DNA of 64,000 nucleotides from Streptomyces sp. BHT-5-2 (GTDB lineage: Bacteria > Actinomycetota > Actinomycetes > Streptomycetales > Streptomycetaceae). Location of the stretch: positions 4,154,001-4,218,000 of the forward strand of contig NZ_CP081496.1 in assembly GCF_019774615.1 (NCBI RefSeq), given 5' to 3'. The position numbers were made by a program, and so were the translations under genes. The notes beneath the pieces are model-generated. The model had not been told where the DNA came from. It saw only the letters and a program-made list of their open reading frames with translations, and did no database searches. Numbering within the stretch: position 1 is the first letter of the stretch; each line of letters begins with the position of its first letter. Below are positions 41,877 through 50,430 of this stretch, piece by piece.

Positions 41877-42803
41877 TCAGTCGGGGACGGCCAGTTCCTC
41901 CCGCAGCCCTTCCAGCGCCGTGTGGTCGTCGTCGTTGCCCAGGTGGGGCGCGGCGAACCAGTCGGTGTACGCGGAGATCTCGGACAGTCGCCAGTCGAGG
42001 GCGAACAACTCCAGCAGCGCCGGATCGTGCGGCACCTCCGCGCCGGCGGCGAGCAGATCCCCGTAGTCCCGCTCGCGCGGGGCGAGGGCCAGCGATTCCC
42101 AGTCGACCAGACGCAGCCCGAAGGGGCCGACGAGTTGGTTGGCGTGGTGCGGCTCACCGTGCGTCGGCACCCAACGGTCGCGGTGGGCGAGCGCACTCCC
42201 GGCCAGTTGGTGGTAACGCGCCGTCCAGTGCCGGACGGCGTCGACGCGGGCGGCGATCGCGTGCCGTGCCTCCTCCCCCAGCGGGCCGGTCGTCCAGGGC
42301 CGGGCGGTGCGGGCCCGCACCTCGTCGGCGAACGCGGGGCCGACCTGCGGGGCCCAGGCAGGCAGGCCGTTCGGCGGCTCGGTGCCGTGCAACGCGGCCA
42401 GTGCGGCGGTGACTTCGCCGAGGTGGGCGGGCTCGCGGGCCTCCGCTTCGGTCGGCGTGCGCCCGGCCAGCCACGGCGTCACGCTCAGGGCGCCGTCCGC
42501 GACGGCGACGGTGAACCGGCCGGATCGTCGCGGCAGCGGTGCGCACACCGCCGCCAGTCCGCCGGCGGCCAGCGCGGCGGCCCCCGCATAGGCCGCTTCC
42601 AGCGATGCCGCGGTGTGCCGGGGCGCCAACTGGTCCAGGGTGACGAACAGGGTCGTGCCACCGCCGGAGATCCGCCAGTGATGGGCACCGAATCCCCAGG
42701 GCAGATAGCCGGCCTCGGTGACCTTCGCGTTCTCGGGCAGCCAGTGTGCGGCGACCGTGTCCGCGATGACGTCGTCACTGGGAAAGGGCGGTCGGGAGCG
42801 CAT
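41877..42803 (-). CDS. Aminoglycoside phosphotransferase (APH)-like protein
   Basis: The 308-residue protein has the APH catalytic pattern: Brenner-like VPTHGEPHHANQL, where the usual HGD reads HGE, and the metal-binding LRLVDWESLALAPRERDYGDL, which keeps the Asp. The N-terminal kinase lobe is recognisable (GAHHWRISGGGTTLFVTLDQL). Many such proteins phosphorylate small metabolites rather than antibiotics. The catalytic Asp-to-Glu change may lower or alter activity. ATG 42803 is favoured; GTG 42821 is possible. It diverges from the riboswitch-metE unit. Confidence 0.85.
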   Translation of the reverse strand: MRSRPPFPSDDVIADTVAAHWLPENAKVTEAGYLPWGFGAHHWRISGGGTTLFVTLDQLAPRHTAASLEAAYAGAAALAAGGLAAVCAPLPRRSGRFTVAVADGALSVTPWLAGRTPTEAEAREPAHLGEVTAALAALHGTEPPNGLPAWAPQVGPAFADEVRARTARPWTTGPLGEEARHAIAARVDAVRHWTARYHQLAGSALAHRDRWVPTHGEPHHANQLVGPFGLRLVDWESLALAPRERDYGDLLAAGAEVPHDPALLELFALDWRLSEISAYTDWFAAPHLGNDDDHTALEGLREELAVPD

Positions 42804-42916
42804 GGGAATCGACCCAACCACACTGCCTCGTCCCGGGCACCCGGATTTCCCGCCGTCGGCCGCCGGGCTCCTCCGGATCGTGGACTCGACGCCCCATCGG
42901 GCTCCCGCACCCTCTA

Positions 42917-43120
42917 AGGTGATCAGTGCAGCTGGTTCGCCCCGTCCGCCAGACGGGAGCGTCGTAAGAGGGAACCCGGTGGGAATCCGGGACTGCCCCG
43001 CAGCGGTGAGCGGGAACGACCGCCGTCATACGCACTGGACCCGAGGTACGGGGTCCGGGAAGCGACGGCCAGTAGGTGTCCTCATAGGAGGACGTGCCCG
43101 CGAGTCCGAAGACCTGCCAA
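42917..43120 (+). promoter_or_regulatory. Cobalamin riboswitch upstream of metE
   Basis: The segment contains the conserved B12-box features: GTGCAGCTGGTTCGCC near the 5-prime end, the core AGGGAACCCGGTGGGAATCC at about 42968-42987, ACTGCCCCGCAGCGGTGA next to it, and the closing GCGAGTCCGAAGACCTGCC (about 43100-43118), all in order. It lies about 180 bases before metE. Adenosylcobalamin binding should shut metE off when the B12-dependent enzyme can be used. Confidence 0.95.
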
Positions 43121-43299
43121 CTGCCCGTGCGCGAACGATTCGTGCGCGGACATCCCGGTGACCTCGAGGGCGGGTCGGCGTTCATACCAGGCGGACGATC
43201 GTGCCGTGTCGCGCACGCCCACACCGCCCGGTGCGTCGCCCTTCGCGCTCTCGTCCCGTCCCCGGGATCTCAGGGATCCATCTCGCGAAGGAGATCTCC

Positions 43300-45627
43300 G
43301 TGACCACCAAGTCCGCAGTCGCGGCAGCACGGGCCACCGTGTACGGCTACCCCCGGCAGGGCCGGCGCCGGGAACTCAAGAAGGCCGTCGAGGGCTACTG
43401 GAAGGGCCGCGTCACCGCGGACGCCCTCCGCGCCACGGCCGTCGAACTGCGCCGCACCAACTGGCGGCAGCTCGCCGAGGCCGGCATCCACGAGGTGCCG
43501 ACCGGTGACTTCTCGTACTACGACCACGTCCTGGACACCACCGTCATGGTGGGCGCGATCCCCGCCCGGCACCGCGCCGCCGTGGCGGCCGACGCCCTGG
43601 AGGGCTACTTCGCCATGGCGCGCGGCACGCAGGACGTGGCGCCCCTGGAGATGACCAAGTGGTTCGACACCAACTACCACTACCTGGTGCCGGAGCTGGG
43701 CCCGGACACCGTGTTCACGGCCGACCCGACCAAGCAGGTCGCGGAGCTGGCCGAGGCGCTCGCGCTCGGCCTCACCGCGCGGCCCGTGCTCGTCGGCCCG
43801 GTCACCTACCTCCTGCTCGCCAAGCCCGCGCCGGGCGTGCCCGCGGACTTCGACCCGCTGACCCTGCTGGACCGGCTGCTGCCGGTGTACGCCGAGGTCC
43901 TCGCCGATCTGCGCGCGGCCGGCGCCGAGTGGGTGCAGCTCGACGAACCGGCCCTCGTGCAGGACCGCGCGCCCGCCGAACTGAACGCCGCCGAGCGCGC
44001 CTACCGCGACCTCGGTGCCCTCCCCAACCGCCCGAAGCTGCTGGTCGCCTCGTACTTCGACCGGCTCGGCGCGGCGCTTCCGGTGCTGGCCAAGGCCCCC
44101 GTGGACGGGCTTGCGCTGGACTTCACCGGGGCCGCCGGCGCCAACCTGGACGACCTCGCCGCCGTCGGCGGACTGCCCGGCAAGCGGCTGGTCGCGGGAG
44201 TGGTCAACGGCCGCAACATCTGGGTCAACGACCTGGAGAAGTCGCTGTCCACCCTGGGCACTTTGCTCGGCCTGGCCGACCGGGTCGATGTGTCCGCCTC
44301 CTGCTCGCTGCTCCATGTGCCGCTGGACGCGGCGGCCGAGCGGGAGATCCAGCCGCAGATCCTGCGCTGGCTGGCCTTCGCGAAGCAGAAGACCGCGGAG
44401 GCGGTCACCCTCGCCCGGGGCCTCGCCCAGGGCACCGACACGATCGCCGCCGAACTGGCCGCCAACCGGGCCGACCTGGCCTCCCGCGCGGCCTCGCCGA
44501 TCACCCACGACCCGGCCGTACGGGCCCGTGCCGCCGCCGTCACGGAGGCCGACGCCCGCCGCCCCCAGCCCTATGCCGAGCGGGCCGCCGCGCAGCGCGC
44601 GCACCTGGGCCTGCCGCTGCTGCCGACCACCACCATCGGCTCCTTCCCGCAGACCGACGAGCTGCGGGCCGCGCGGGCCGATCTGCGCGCGGGCCGGATC
44701 GACCCGGCGGGCTACGAGGCGCGCATCAGGGCCGAGATCCAGGCGGTGATCTCGTTCCAGGAGAAGGCCGGCCTGGATGTGCTGGTGCACGGCGAGCCCG
44801 AACGCAACGACATGGTCCAGTACTTCGCCGAGCAGCTGACCGGCTACCTGGCCACCCGGCACGGCTGGGTGCAGTCCTACGGCACCCGCTACGTCCGCCC
44901 GCCGATCCTGGCCGGTGACATCTCCCGCCCGGAGCCGATGACGGTGCGCTGGACGGCGTACGCCCAGTCCCTGACCGGCCGGCCCGTCAAGGGCATGCTC
45001 ACCGGCCCGGTGACCATGCTCGCCTGGTCCTTCGTCCGCGACGACCAGCCGCTCGGCGACACCGCCCGCCAGGTGGCCCTCGCCCTGCGCGACGAGGTGA
45101 ACGACCTGGAGGCGGCGGGCACTTCGGTGATCCAGGTGGACGAGCCGGCGCTGCGGGAGACCCTGCCGCTGCGCGCCGCCGACCACCGGGCCTACCTGGC
45201 GTGGGCGACGGAGGCGTTCCGGCTGACCACCGGTGGCGTCCGGCCGGGCACCCAGATCCACACCCATATGTGCTATGCCGAGTTCGGTGACATCGTCCAG
45301 GCGATCGACGACCTCGACGCCGACGTCATCAGCCTGGAGGCCGCCCGCTCGCACATGCAGGTGGCGCGCGAACTGGCCGCGCACGGCTATCCGCGCGAGG
45401 CCGGGCCGGGCGTGTACGACATCCACTCCCCGCGCGTCCCGGGCACGGAGGAGGCCGCGTCCCTGCTCCGCAAGGGGCTTGCGGCCATCCCCGCCGAGCG
45501 GCTGTGGGTCAACCCGGACTGCGGTCTGAAGACCCGTGACTGGCCGGAGACCCGCGCCTCCCTGGAGAACCTGGTCGCCGCCGCCCGCACGGTCCGCGCG
45601 GAGATCGAAGTGCCCTCGGCCTCCTGA
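43300..45627 (+). CDS. metE: Cobalamin-independent methionine synthase
   Basis: The 775-residue enzyme transfers a methyl group from methyltetrahydrofolate-polyglutamate to homocysteine, the last step of methionine synthesis. Two related barrels are visible: the N-terminal copy (RELKKAVEGYWKGR, then FDTNYHYLVPEL) and the C-terminal catalytic copy (TTTIGSFPQTDELR, then VLVHGEPERNDMVQYF). Zinc ligands lie in IHTHMCYAEFGD (His and Cys) and VNPDCGLKTR (Cys). GTG 43300 follows AAGGAG by 7 bases. Length is normal for the family. A cobalamin riboswitch precedes it and a strong terminator follows. Confidence 0.97.
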   Translation: MTTKSAVAAARATVYGYPRQGRRRELKKAVEGYWKGRVTADALRATAVELRRTNWRQLAEAGIHEVPTGDFSYYDHVLDTTVMVGAIPARHRAAVAADALEGYFAMARGTQDVAPLEMTKWFDTNYHYLVPELGPDTVFTADPTKQVAELAEALALGLTARPVLVGPVTYLLLAKPAPGVPADFDPLTLLDRLLPVYAEVLADLRAAGAEWVQLDEPALVQDRAPAELNAAERAYRDLGALPNRPKLLVASYFDRLGAALPVLAKAPVDGLALDFTGAAGANLDDLAAVGGLPGKRLVAGVVNGRNIWVNDLEKSLSTLGTLLGLADRVDVSASCSLLHVPLDAAAEREIQPQILRWLAFAKQKTAEAVTLARGLAQGTDTIAAELAANRADLASRAASPITHDPAVRARAAAVTEADARRPQPYAERAAAQRAHLGLPLLPTTTIGSFPQTDELRAARADLRAGRIDPAGYEARIRAEIQAVISFQEKAGLDVLVHGEPERNDMVQYFAEQLTGYLATRHGWVQSYGTRYVRPPILAGDISRPEPMTVRWTAYAQSLTGRPVKGMLTGPVTMLAWSFVRDDQPLGDTARQVALALRDEVNDLEAAGTSVIQVDEPALRETLPLRAADHRAYLAWATEAFRLTTGGVRPGTQIHTHMCYAEFGDIVQAIDDLDADVISLEAARSHMQVARELAAHGYPREAGPGVYDIHSPRVPGTEEAASLLRKGLAAIPAERLWVNPDCGLKTRDWPETRASLENLVAAARTVRAEIEVPSAS

Positions 45628-45642
45628 CACATCGACGGTGAG

Positions 45643-45676
45643 GGCCGGGGCAGGGGGACCGCCCCCTGCCCCGGCC
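45643..45676 (+). terminator. Intrinsic terminator after metE
   Basis: A perfect 15-bp stem, GGCCGGGGCAGGGGG with its complement, around a 4-base ACCG loop, begins 16 bases after the metE stop. Confidence 0.9.
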
Positions 45677-45712
45677 GTCCCGACGACGAGACCGGGCGCG
45701 CCCTGGCCGTGC

Positions 45713-46516
45713 CTAACCCGACAGCAGCATCGCCACCGCCACCAGGGCGAGCAGGCCGACATACACCTGGGCGTAGAGGCGGTCCGGGATGCGCGGCGGG
45801 CGCCGGCGCAGTACGGCGATGACCGGCAGGGCGCCCACGAGCAGCGCCGCGGCGGCGCCGATGTCGACGAGGCCGACCAGGTGCACCTGGGCGGCGTCGG
45901 CCGGCGGGAGCACGGCGGCGCCCAGGGAAACCGCGGTGGCCGGCAGGGCGATGGCCACGGTGAGCGGGTTGGCCAGGGCCGTAGCCACCCGCATCGGGTG
46001 CCCGGCTCGCCGTACCGCGGGTACCGTCATGACGCTGCCGCCCACACCGAGGAAGGCCGCGATCGCGCCGATGGGCGCGCCCAACAGGGCCGGTATCGGC
46101 CGTGGTGCGGTGGCGCTCGTCGCGACGGGTACGCGCGGGCGCAGGAAGCCGGGCCGCAGCAGCAGATCGACGATGGTCAGCGCCACGTATCCGACGAACG
46201 CCCAGCGGACCAGGGCGGCCGGGGCAAGTCGGGTGGCCAGGGCGCCCGTTGCGGCGCCGGCCGCCAGCAGGAGGAGCAGTGCGCCGCTGCCGCGCAGGGC
46301 GGCCAGTACCCGGCGTGGTGTGACGGCCGTGGCGAAGCCCGCGTTCACCACCATCACCAGGGCCGAGGTGGCGGTCGCCACCCGCATCGCGTCCGCGCCG
46401 AGCACGGCGTCCGCCCACACCACCACCGGGACCGCGACGAACCCGCCGCCGAACCCGAACACCACGGTCGTCACGCCGGTGACGAGCCCGATTCCTATCA
46501 ATGCCAAAACGTCCAC
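45713..46516 (-). CDS. TauE/SafE family sulfite exporter-like permease
   Basis: The 267-residue protein has about eight membrane segments in two halves, each with the family glycine motif: VVFGFGGGFVAVP in the first half and AAFLGVGGSVMTVP in the second. The family exports sulfite or organosulfonates. GTG 46516 follows a GGGGTGG site; longer starts would run into the divergent AraC gene. It is divergent from that regulator across about 85 bases, suggesting direct control. Confidence 0.9.
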   Translation of the reverse strand: MDVLALIGIGLVTGVTTVVFGFGGGFVAVPVVVWADAVLGADAMRVATATSALVMVVNAGFATAVTPRRVLAALRGSGALLLLLAAGAATGALATRLAPAALVRWAFVGYVALTIVDLLLRPGFLRPRVPVATSATAPRPIPALLGAPIGAIAAFLGVGGSVMTVPAVRRAGHPMRVATALANPLTVAIALPATAVSLGAAVLPPADAAQVHLVGLVDIGAAAALLVGALPVIAVLRRRPPRIPDRLYAQVYVGLLALVAVAMLLSG

Positions 46517-46601
46517 GGGACCACCCCACCAGTTGCGGCGACCGTCCCGCATTCGAAGATCGGCACCGTTTCTTCGCAACTCGGCCAGTACAGTGACCGG
46601 A

Positions 46602-47366
46602 GTGAGGAACATCGCTCTGGACTCCGTCGACCACGTCGACCGGGCGGTCCTGCCGATCGGCACCGACTACCCGTCCGGGCACGTGCTGGACTGGCACGAG
46701 CACCGGCGCGCACAGTTCCTCTACGGCGCCACCGGCGTGATGGTCGTCGACACCGCCGCGGGCACCTGGACGGTTCCGCCCGAGCGTGCCGTGCTGATTC
46801 CGGCCGCCACCCGGCATCGGGTCCGCATGCTGGGGGTGAGCACCCGGAGCCTGTACATCGAGCCGGCCGCGGTGCCCTGGTGGCCGGCCACCTGCACCGT
46901 CGTGGACGTGCCCGCGCTGCTGCGCGAACTGCTGCTGAGCGCCGTGGAGTTCGAGGCCGACTACAGCCTGTCCGGCCGGGAAGGATGCATCGCCGCGCTG
47001 CTGCTGCACGAGATCGCCGCGCGCACCCCGCTGCCGTTCCATGTCGCGATTCCCTCCTCCGGCGACCTGGCGGCGCTCTGCCGCGCCTACCTGGCCGCCC
47101 CGGATGTGGGCGTCACCAATGCCGGATGGGCCGGCCGGGCAGCCATGAGCGAACGGGCCTTCACCCGCCGGTTCCGGGCGGAGACCGGCGAGAGCCCCGC
47201 GCTCTGGCGTTCTCGCGCCCGCCTGCTCGCGGCCGTTCCGCTGCTGCGCACGGCGTCCGTCAGCGAGGTCGCCGGCCGCCTCGGCTATGCCTCCCCCGCC
47301 GCGTTCACCGCCGCCTTCACCCGCGCCTTCGGCCTGCCGCCGTCCCGCTTCGCCGCCTCCCACTAG
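46602..47366 (+). CDS. AraC family regulator with cupin domain
   Basis: The 254-residue protein has an N-terminal cupin-like sensor (SGHVLDWHEHRRAQFLYG, then WTVPPERAVLIPAATRHRVR) and a C-terminal AraC helix pair (AAMSERAFTRRFRAETGESP, then VSEVAGRLGYASPAAFTAAF). GTG 46602 is chosen; GTG 46593 three codons upstream is possible. It should regulate the divergent TauE/SafE permease gene. Confidence 0.92.
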   Translation: MRNIALDSVDHVDRAVLPIGTDYPSGHVLDWHEHRRAQFLYGATGVMVVDTAAGTWTVPPERAVLIPAATRHRVRMLGVSTRSLYIEPAAVPWWPATCTVVDVPALLRELLLSAVEFEADYSLSGREGCIAALLLHEIAARTPLPFHVAIPSSGDLAALCRAYLAAPDVGVTNAGWAGRAAMSERAFTRRFRAETGESPALWRSRARLLAAVPLLRTASVSEVAGRLGYASPAAFTAAFTRAFGLPPSRFAASH

Positions 47367-47464
47367 AGCGGAGCTCCGGTGCGGCCCCCCTTGACCGCGC
47401 AAGGTAATAAATACGGAAAATGCTTGGTAATCTTCCTGTTCAGCGACGCGCGTGAAGGATCCGC

Positions 47465-48358
47465 ATGACTACGCCCACCCCACCCGACGGTTCCACGACC
47501 GCGGATCGCCAGACACCGGAGCACGACCCGTGGGCCCCTCCGGCGCCCGACGCGGTCGACGTGCCCCGCCCCGTACACCCGGTGGCGCCCCCGGTGTATC
47601 CGGCCGCGTACCCGGTGCCCACCGGCCGGCCCAGCAACGGCATGGGCATCGCCGCACTGGTCCTCGGGCTGGTCGGATTCGGTCTGGGCATCTTCATCAT
47701 CCTGTTCTGGCTCTCCTGGCTGCCCGCCCTCCTGGCCGTGGTCTTCGGCGCGGTGGGAATGAGCCAGGCACGCAAGGGCCGCGCCACCAACAAGGCCATG
47801 GCGCTCTGCGGACTCGCCCTGGGCATCGTGGGTCTGCTGATAGCCGCGGGCAGCGCGGTGTTCACCGTGGTGGCGGTCAAGCACGTCGTCGACGACGCTC
47901 GCGCGAAGGTCAAGGAGGAGAAGGCCGCCGAGGCGTCGGAGGCGGCCGAGGAGGAGAAGCGGCATCTGTCCTTCGGTGAGGCGTACACCTTCGGCAACGG
48001 TCTGAAGGTCACGATCTCCAAGCCGGCCCCGTTCACCCCGGACGCGTACGCCAACGGGCATGCCAACGGGAACAAGGCCGTCGAGGTCACGGTGACCGTG
48101 CTGAACACCGGCTCCCGGCCTGCCGACGTCGAGACCGGCATCCCGAACGTCAAGGACGCGGGCGGGGACTCGGCACAGCTGGTGATCGACGGCAGCGGCC
48201 GCCAGAAGGTCATCACCGACGCCGTCCAGCCCGGGAAGACGGTCGTCGGCAAGTACGCCTTCTCGCTGCGGCCGGAGGCTTCCGAGCGGGTCGAGGTCGA
48301 GTTCAGCCCGGACTCGCTGCGGTGGGAGGACGCCTACTGGAGCGGGCCCACCCCTTGA
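47465..48358 (+). CDS. DUF4190/DUF4352-type membrane-anchored protein
   Basis: The 297-residue protein has a Pro-rich cytoplasmic N-terminus (1-55), two hydrophobic segments of DUF4190 type (GIAALVLGLVGFGLGIFIIL and CGLALGIVGLLIAAGSAVFT), a charged coiled stretch EEKAAEASEAAEEEKR, and a C-terminal immunoglobulin-like DUF4352 domain (VTVTVLNTGSRPADV, then VVGKYAFSL). The last part should be outside the membrane. Function is unknown. GAAGGA precedes ATG 47465, and a terminator follows. Confidence 0.88.
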   Translation: MTTPTPPDGSTTADRQTPEHDPWAPPAPDAVDVPRPVHPVAPPVYPAAYPVPTGRPSNGMGIAALVLGLVGFGLGIFIILFWLSWLPALLAVVFGAVGMSQARKGRATNKAMALCGLALGIVGLLIAAGSAVFTVVAVKHVVDDARAKVKEEKAAEASEAAEEEKRHLSFGEAYTFGNGLKVTISKPAPFTPDAYANGHANGNKAVEVTVTVLNTGSRPADVETGIPNVKDAGGDSAQLVIDGSGRQKVITDAVQPGKTVVGKYAFSLRPEASERVEVEFSPDSLRWEDAYWSGPTP

Positions 48359-48393
48359 GGCGCGCAAACGCCTGAATCCCGCACCGGCGGAGC

Positions 48394-48425
48394 GTGGGCC
48401 GGACGTCATCCGACGTCCGGCCCAC
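48394..48425 (+). terminator. Intrinsic terminator
   Basis: A perfect 14-bp stem, GTGGGCCGGACGTC with its complement, around an ATCC loop, about 35 bases after the DUF4190 gene. Confidence 0.9.
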
Positions 48426-48501
48426 CTACAATTTGGCTCCGAACGGTCGCGGACTGTCGGGTGCGCGGCCGGGCCGTACACCGGCGACTGTAGGAGGGCC
48501 C

Positions 48502-49074
48502 GTGCCAGGCCAACGTTCCCTCATCGAGGCCGAGAAGTTCGTCGAGACCAAGCTCGGCGGCGTCCCGATCGGACAGGACCAGATGGCGGTGGTGGCCACC
48601 ATCTACCGGGCGGCCGCGACCGTTCGGCAGCATCTGGAGAACTCCGTGCTGCGCGGGGCGGACCTGACGTGGACGGCGTTCGTCGTGCTGTGGGTGATCT
48701 GGATCTGGGGCGAGTCGGAGACCCGTTACGTCGCCGAGGAGGCCGGGATCTCCAAGGGCACCCTGACCGGGGTCGCCCGCACCCTGGAGTCCCGCGGGCT
48801 GCTCCGGCGGACCGGCCACCCCGACGACGGCCGCCTGGTGCTGCTCAGTCTCACCGAGGACGGCGAGGCGCTGATGCACCGTCTGTTCCCGCAGTTCAAC
48901 GCGGAGGAGGTGTTCGTCACCGAAGCGCTCGACGCGTCGGAGTGCCAATGGACGGCGGAGCTGCTGCGCCGGATCGTGGTGCAGGTCGAGACGCACGGCG
49001 AGGAGCGCCGGACGGAACTCCTGGACGGCGCGGAGCCGGCGCGCCGCCGCAGCGGACGGCGGCCCAGGACCTGA
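48502..49074 (+). CDS. MarR family transcriptional regulator
   Basis: The 190-residue protein has a MarR fold: dimer helices IYRAAATVRQHLENSVL, the helix-turn-helix RYVAEEAGISKGTLTGVART, and the wing HPDDGRLVLLSLTEDG. N- and C-terminal extensions are longer than usual, the latter basic (RRRSGRRPRT). GTG 48502 follows TAGGAGG. It is convergent with the FAD monooxygenase gene, so its target is not obvious. Confidence 0.9.
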   Translation: MPGQRSLIEAEKFVETKLGGVPIGQDQMAVVATIYRAAATVRQHLENSVLRGADLTWTAFVVLWVIWIWGESETRYVAEEAGISKGTLTGVARTLESRGLLRRTGHPDDGRLVLLSLTEDGEALMHRLFPQFNAEEVFVTEALDASECQWTAELLRRIVVQVETHGEERRTELLDGAEPARRRSGRRPRT

Positions 49075-49125
49075 TTCCCCCCGCCGTCCGAACCACGGGC
49101 GAGGTCGCGGCCGCCGTCAGCCCGC

Positions 49126-50250
49126 TCATCCGTCGAGCGCAATGGCGTTCTTGGCGCGCTCCACGGACGCCCCGGCGGCCGGTGCGCCGGGGTTCTCGGT
49201 GGCCAGCGCCTGGTTGAGCGCGACGAACGGGCGCATGCGCTCCTCGTAGGCGGCGAACGCCGCTCGGTGGTCGCCCTCGGCACGGCGCAGCGCGTCGGCG
49301 AGGACATGGGCGCCGACGAGAGCGAGGCTGGTCCCCTGGCCGGAGAGCGGTGAGGCGCAGTATCCGGCGTCGCCCAGCAGCACCGTCCGGCCGTGCGACC
49401 AGCGGTCCAGGTGTACCTGTGTCATCGCGTCGAAGTAGAAGTCCGGCGCCTCCCACAGCGCCTTCAGCAGCCTGGGGGTCTCCCAGTGCAGCTCCGCCAT
49501 CCGGTCGGCCACCGCCTGCTTCTGCCGTTCGGGGTCGCGGTCGACGGCTGTGGCCGGCCGGGCCGCGAAGCCGAACGAGATCCGCAACTCGCTGTTGTCG
49601 CGCACGGGATAGATGCCGTAGCCGGCCTCGCCGTCCCTGAGCCACACCTGCCAGTCCTCCAGGGCCAGGAAGTTGTCCGCACTGAAGATCGCCAGCTGCA
49701 TGCCCAGCGGGCGGGTGAACCGCTCCGCCGGCCCGAAGGCCAGGCGCCGTACGCCCGAGTGCAGTCCGTCCGCCCCCACGACCAGGTCGAACGTCCGTGG
49801 GCGGGCGTGCCCGAAGGCGACCCGGACACCGGTCGCGTCCTGGTCGAGCGCGGTGATGCTGTCCCCGAAGAGGAACTCGACGTCGGTTCCGGCGCGTTGG
49901 TGCAGCAGGCGCACCAAGTCCTCGCGCAGCAGCTCGATGTCGTCGCTGTCGAGCCGGCCGCTGCTGAAGGTCGCCTCGGTGGACCGGCCGATCTCCCGCC
50001 CGTCGCCGTCCAAGACGGACATCCCCCGCATCCGGGTGCGGCGGTCCCGGACCGCGCCCAACAGCCCCATCCGGTCGACGACTTCGAGTGCGACGCCCCG
50101 GATGTCGACCGCCTGGCCGCCGCGGCGTATTCCCGGCGCGCTGTCCACGACCGTGATGGCGACGCCGTCCCGACACAGGAGGGAGGCGAGCGCGGCCCCC
50201 GCGACACCGGCACCGGAAATGAGCACGGTCTTCGTGCGTGCAGTCTTCAT
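49126..50250 (-). CDS. FAD-dependent monooxygenase (TetX/PHBH-like)
   Basis: The 374-residue protein is a class A flavoprotein monooxygenase: the FAD-binding GxGxxG in ISGAGVAGAALASLL (about 11-25), the DG motif LVVGADGLHSGVRR, and the GD motif VLLGDAGYCASPLSGQG. Such enzymes hydroxylate aromatics or inactivate tetracycline-like drugs; the substrate is not deducible. AAGGGG precedes ATG 50250. It is divergent from the GntR-TetR regulator across operator-like repeats, so it is probably that regulator's target. Confidence 0.92.
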   Translation of the reverse strand: MKTARTKTVLISGAGVAGAALASLLCRDGVAITVVDSAPGIRRGGQAVDIRGVALEVVDRMGLLGAVRDRRTRMRGMSVLDGDGREIGRSTEATFSSGRLDSDDIELLREDLVRLLHQRAGTDVEFLFGDSITALDQDATGVRVAFGHARPRTFDLVVGADGLHSGVRRLAFGPAERFTRPLGMQLAIFSADNFLALEDWQVWLRDGEAGYGIYPVRDNSELRISFGFAARPATAVDRDPERQKQAVADRMAELHWETPRLLKALWEAPDFYFDAMTQVHLDRWSHGRTVLLGDAGYCASPLSGQGTSLALVGAHVLADALRRAEGDHRAAFAAYEERMRPFVALNQALATENPGAPAAGASVERAKNAIALDG

Positions 50251-50265
50251 GTGGACAAGCCCCTT

Positions 50266-50299
50266 CATACGCTGTACGCGACTGAATGTACGACGTATG
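50266..50299. promoter_or_regulatory. Inverted repeat, candidate TetR-type operator
   Basis: CATACGCTGTAC and GTACGACGTATG form an inverted repeat (10 of 12 matching positions) around a 10-base centre, just upstream of the FAD monooxygenase start. Confidence 0.55.
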
Positions 50300-50330
50300 C
50301 GCGGCGGCACCAACTGGCCTTTGTGGCTTG

Positions 50331-50391
50331 CTGTTCTAGTCCAGAGGCGACTTTCCCGCCCTCCGCGCTGGTAGGGTCTGAACTAGTACAG
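50331..50391. promoter_or_regulatory. Two opposed CTGAACTAGTACAG-like boxes, candidate GntR operators
   Basis: CTGTTCTAGTCCAG at 50331-50344 is, in reverse complement, 12 of 14 identical to CTGAACTAGTACAG at 50378-50391; the latter is itself nearly palindromic. They lie 40 bases before the hybrid regulator start. Confidence 0.5.
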
Positions 50392-50430
50392 CTGCCGCGG
50401 GCGCGAAAAATTTCTCAGGGAGCCGACGAC

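Noticed and set aside
43270..45762. 830-codon antisense frame opposite metE
   Set aside because: No domain, and metE is unambiguous on the plus strand.
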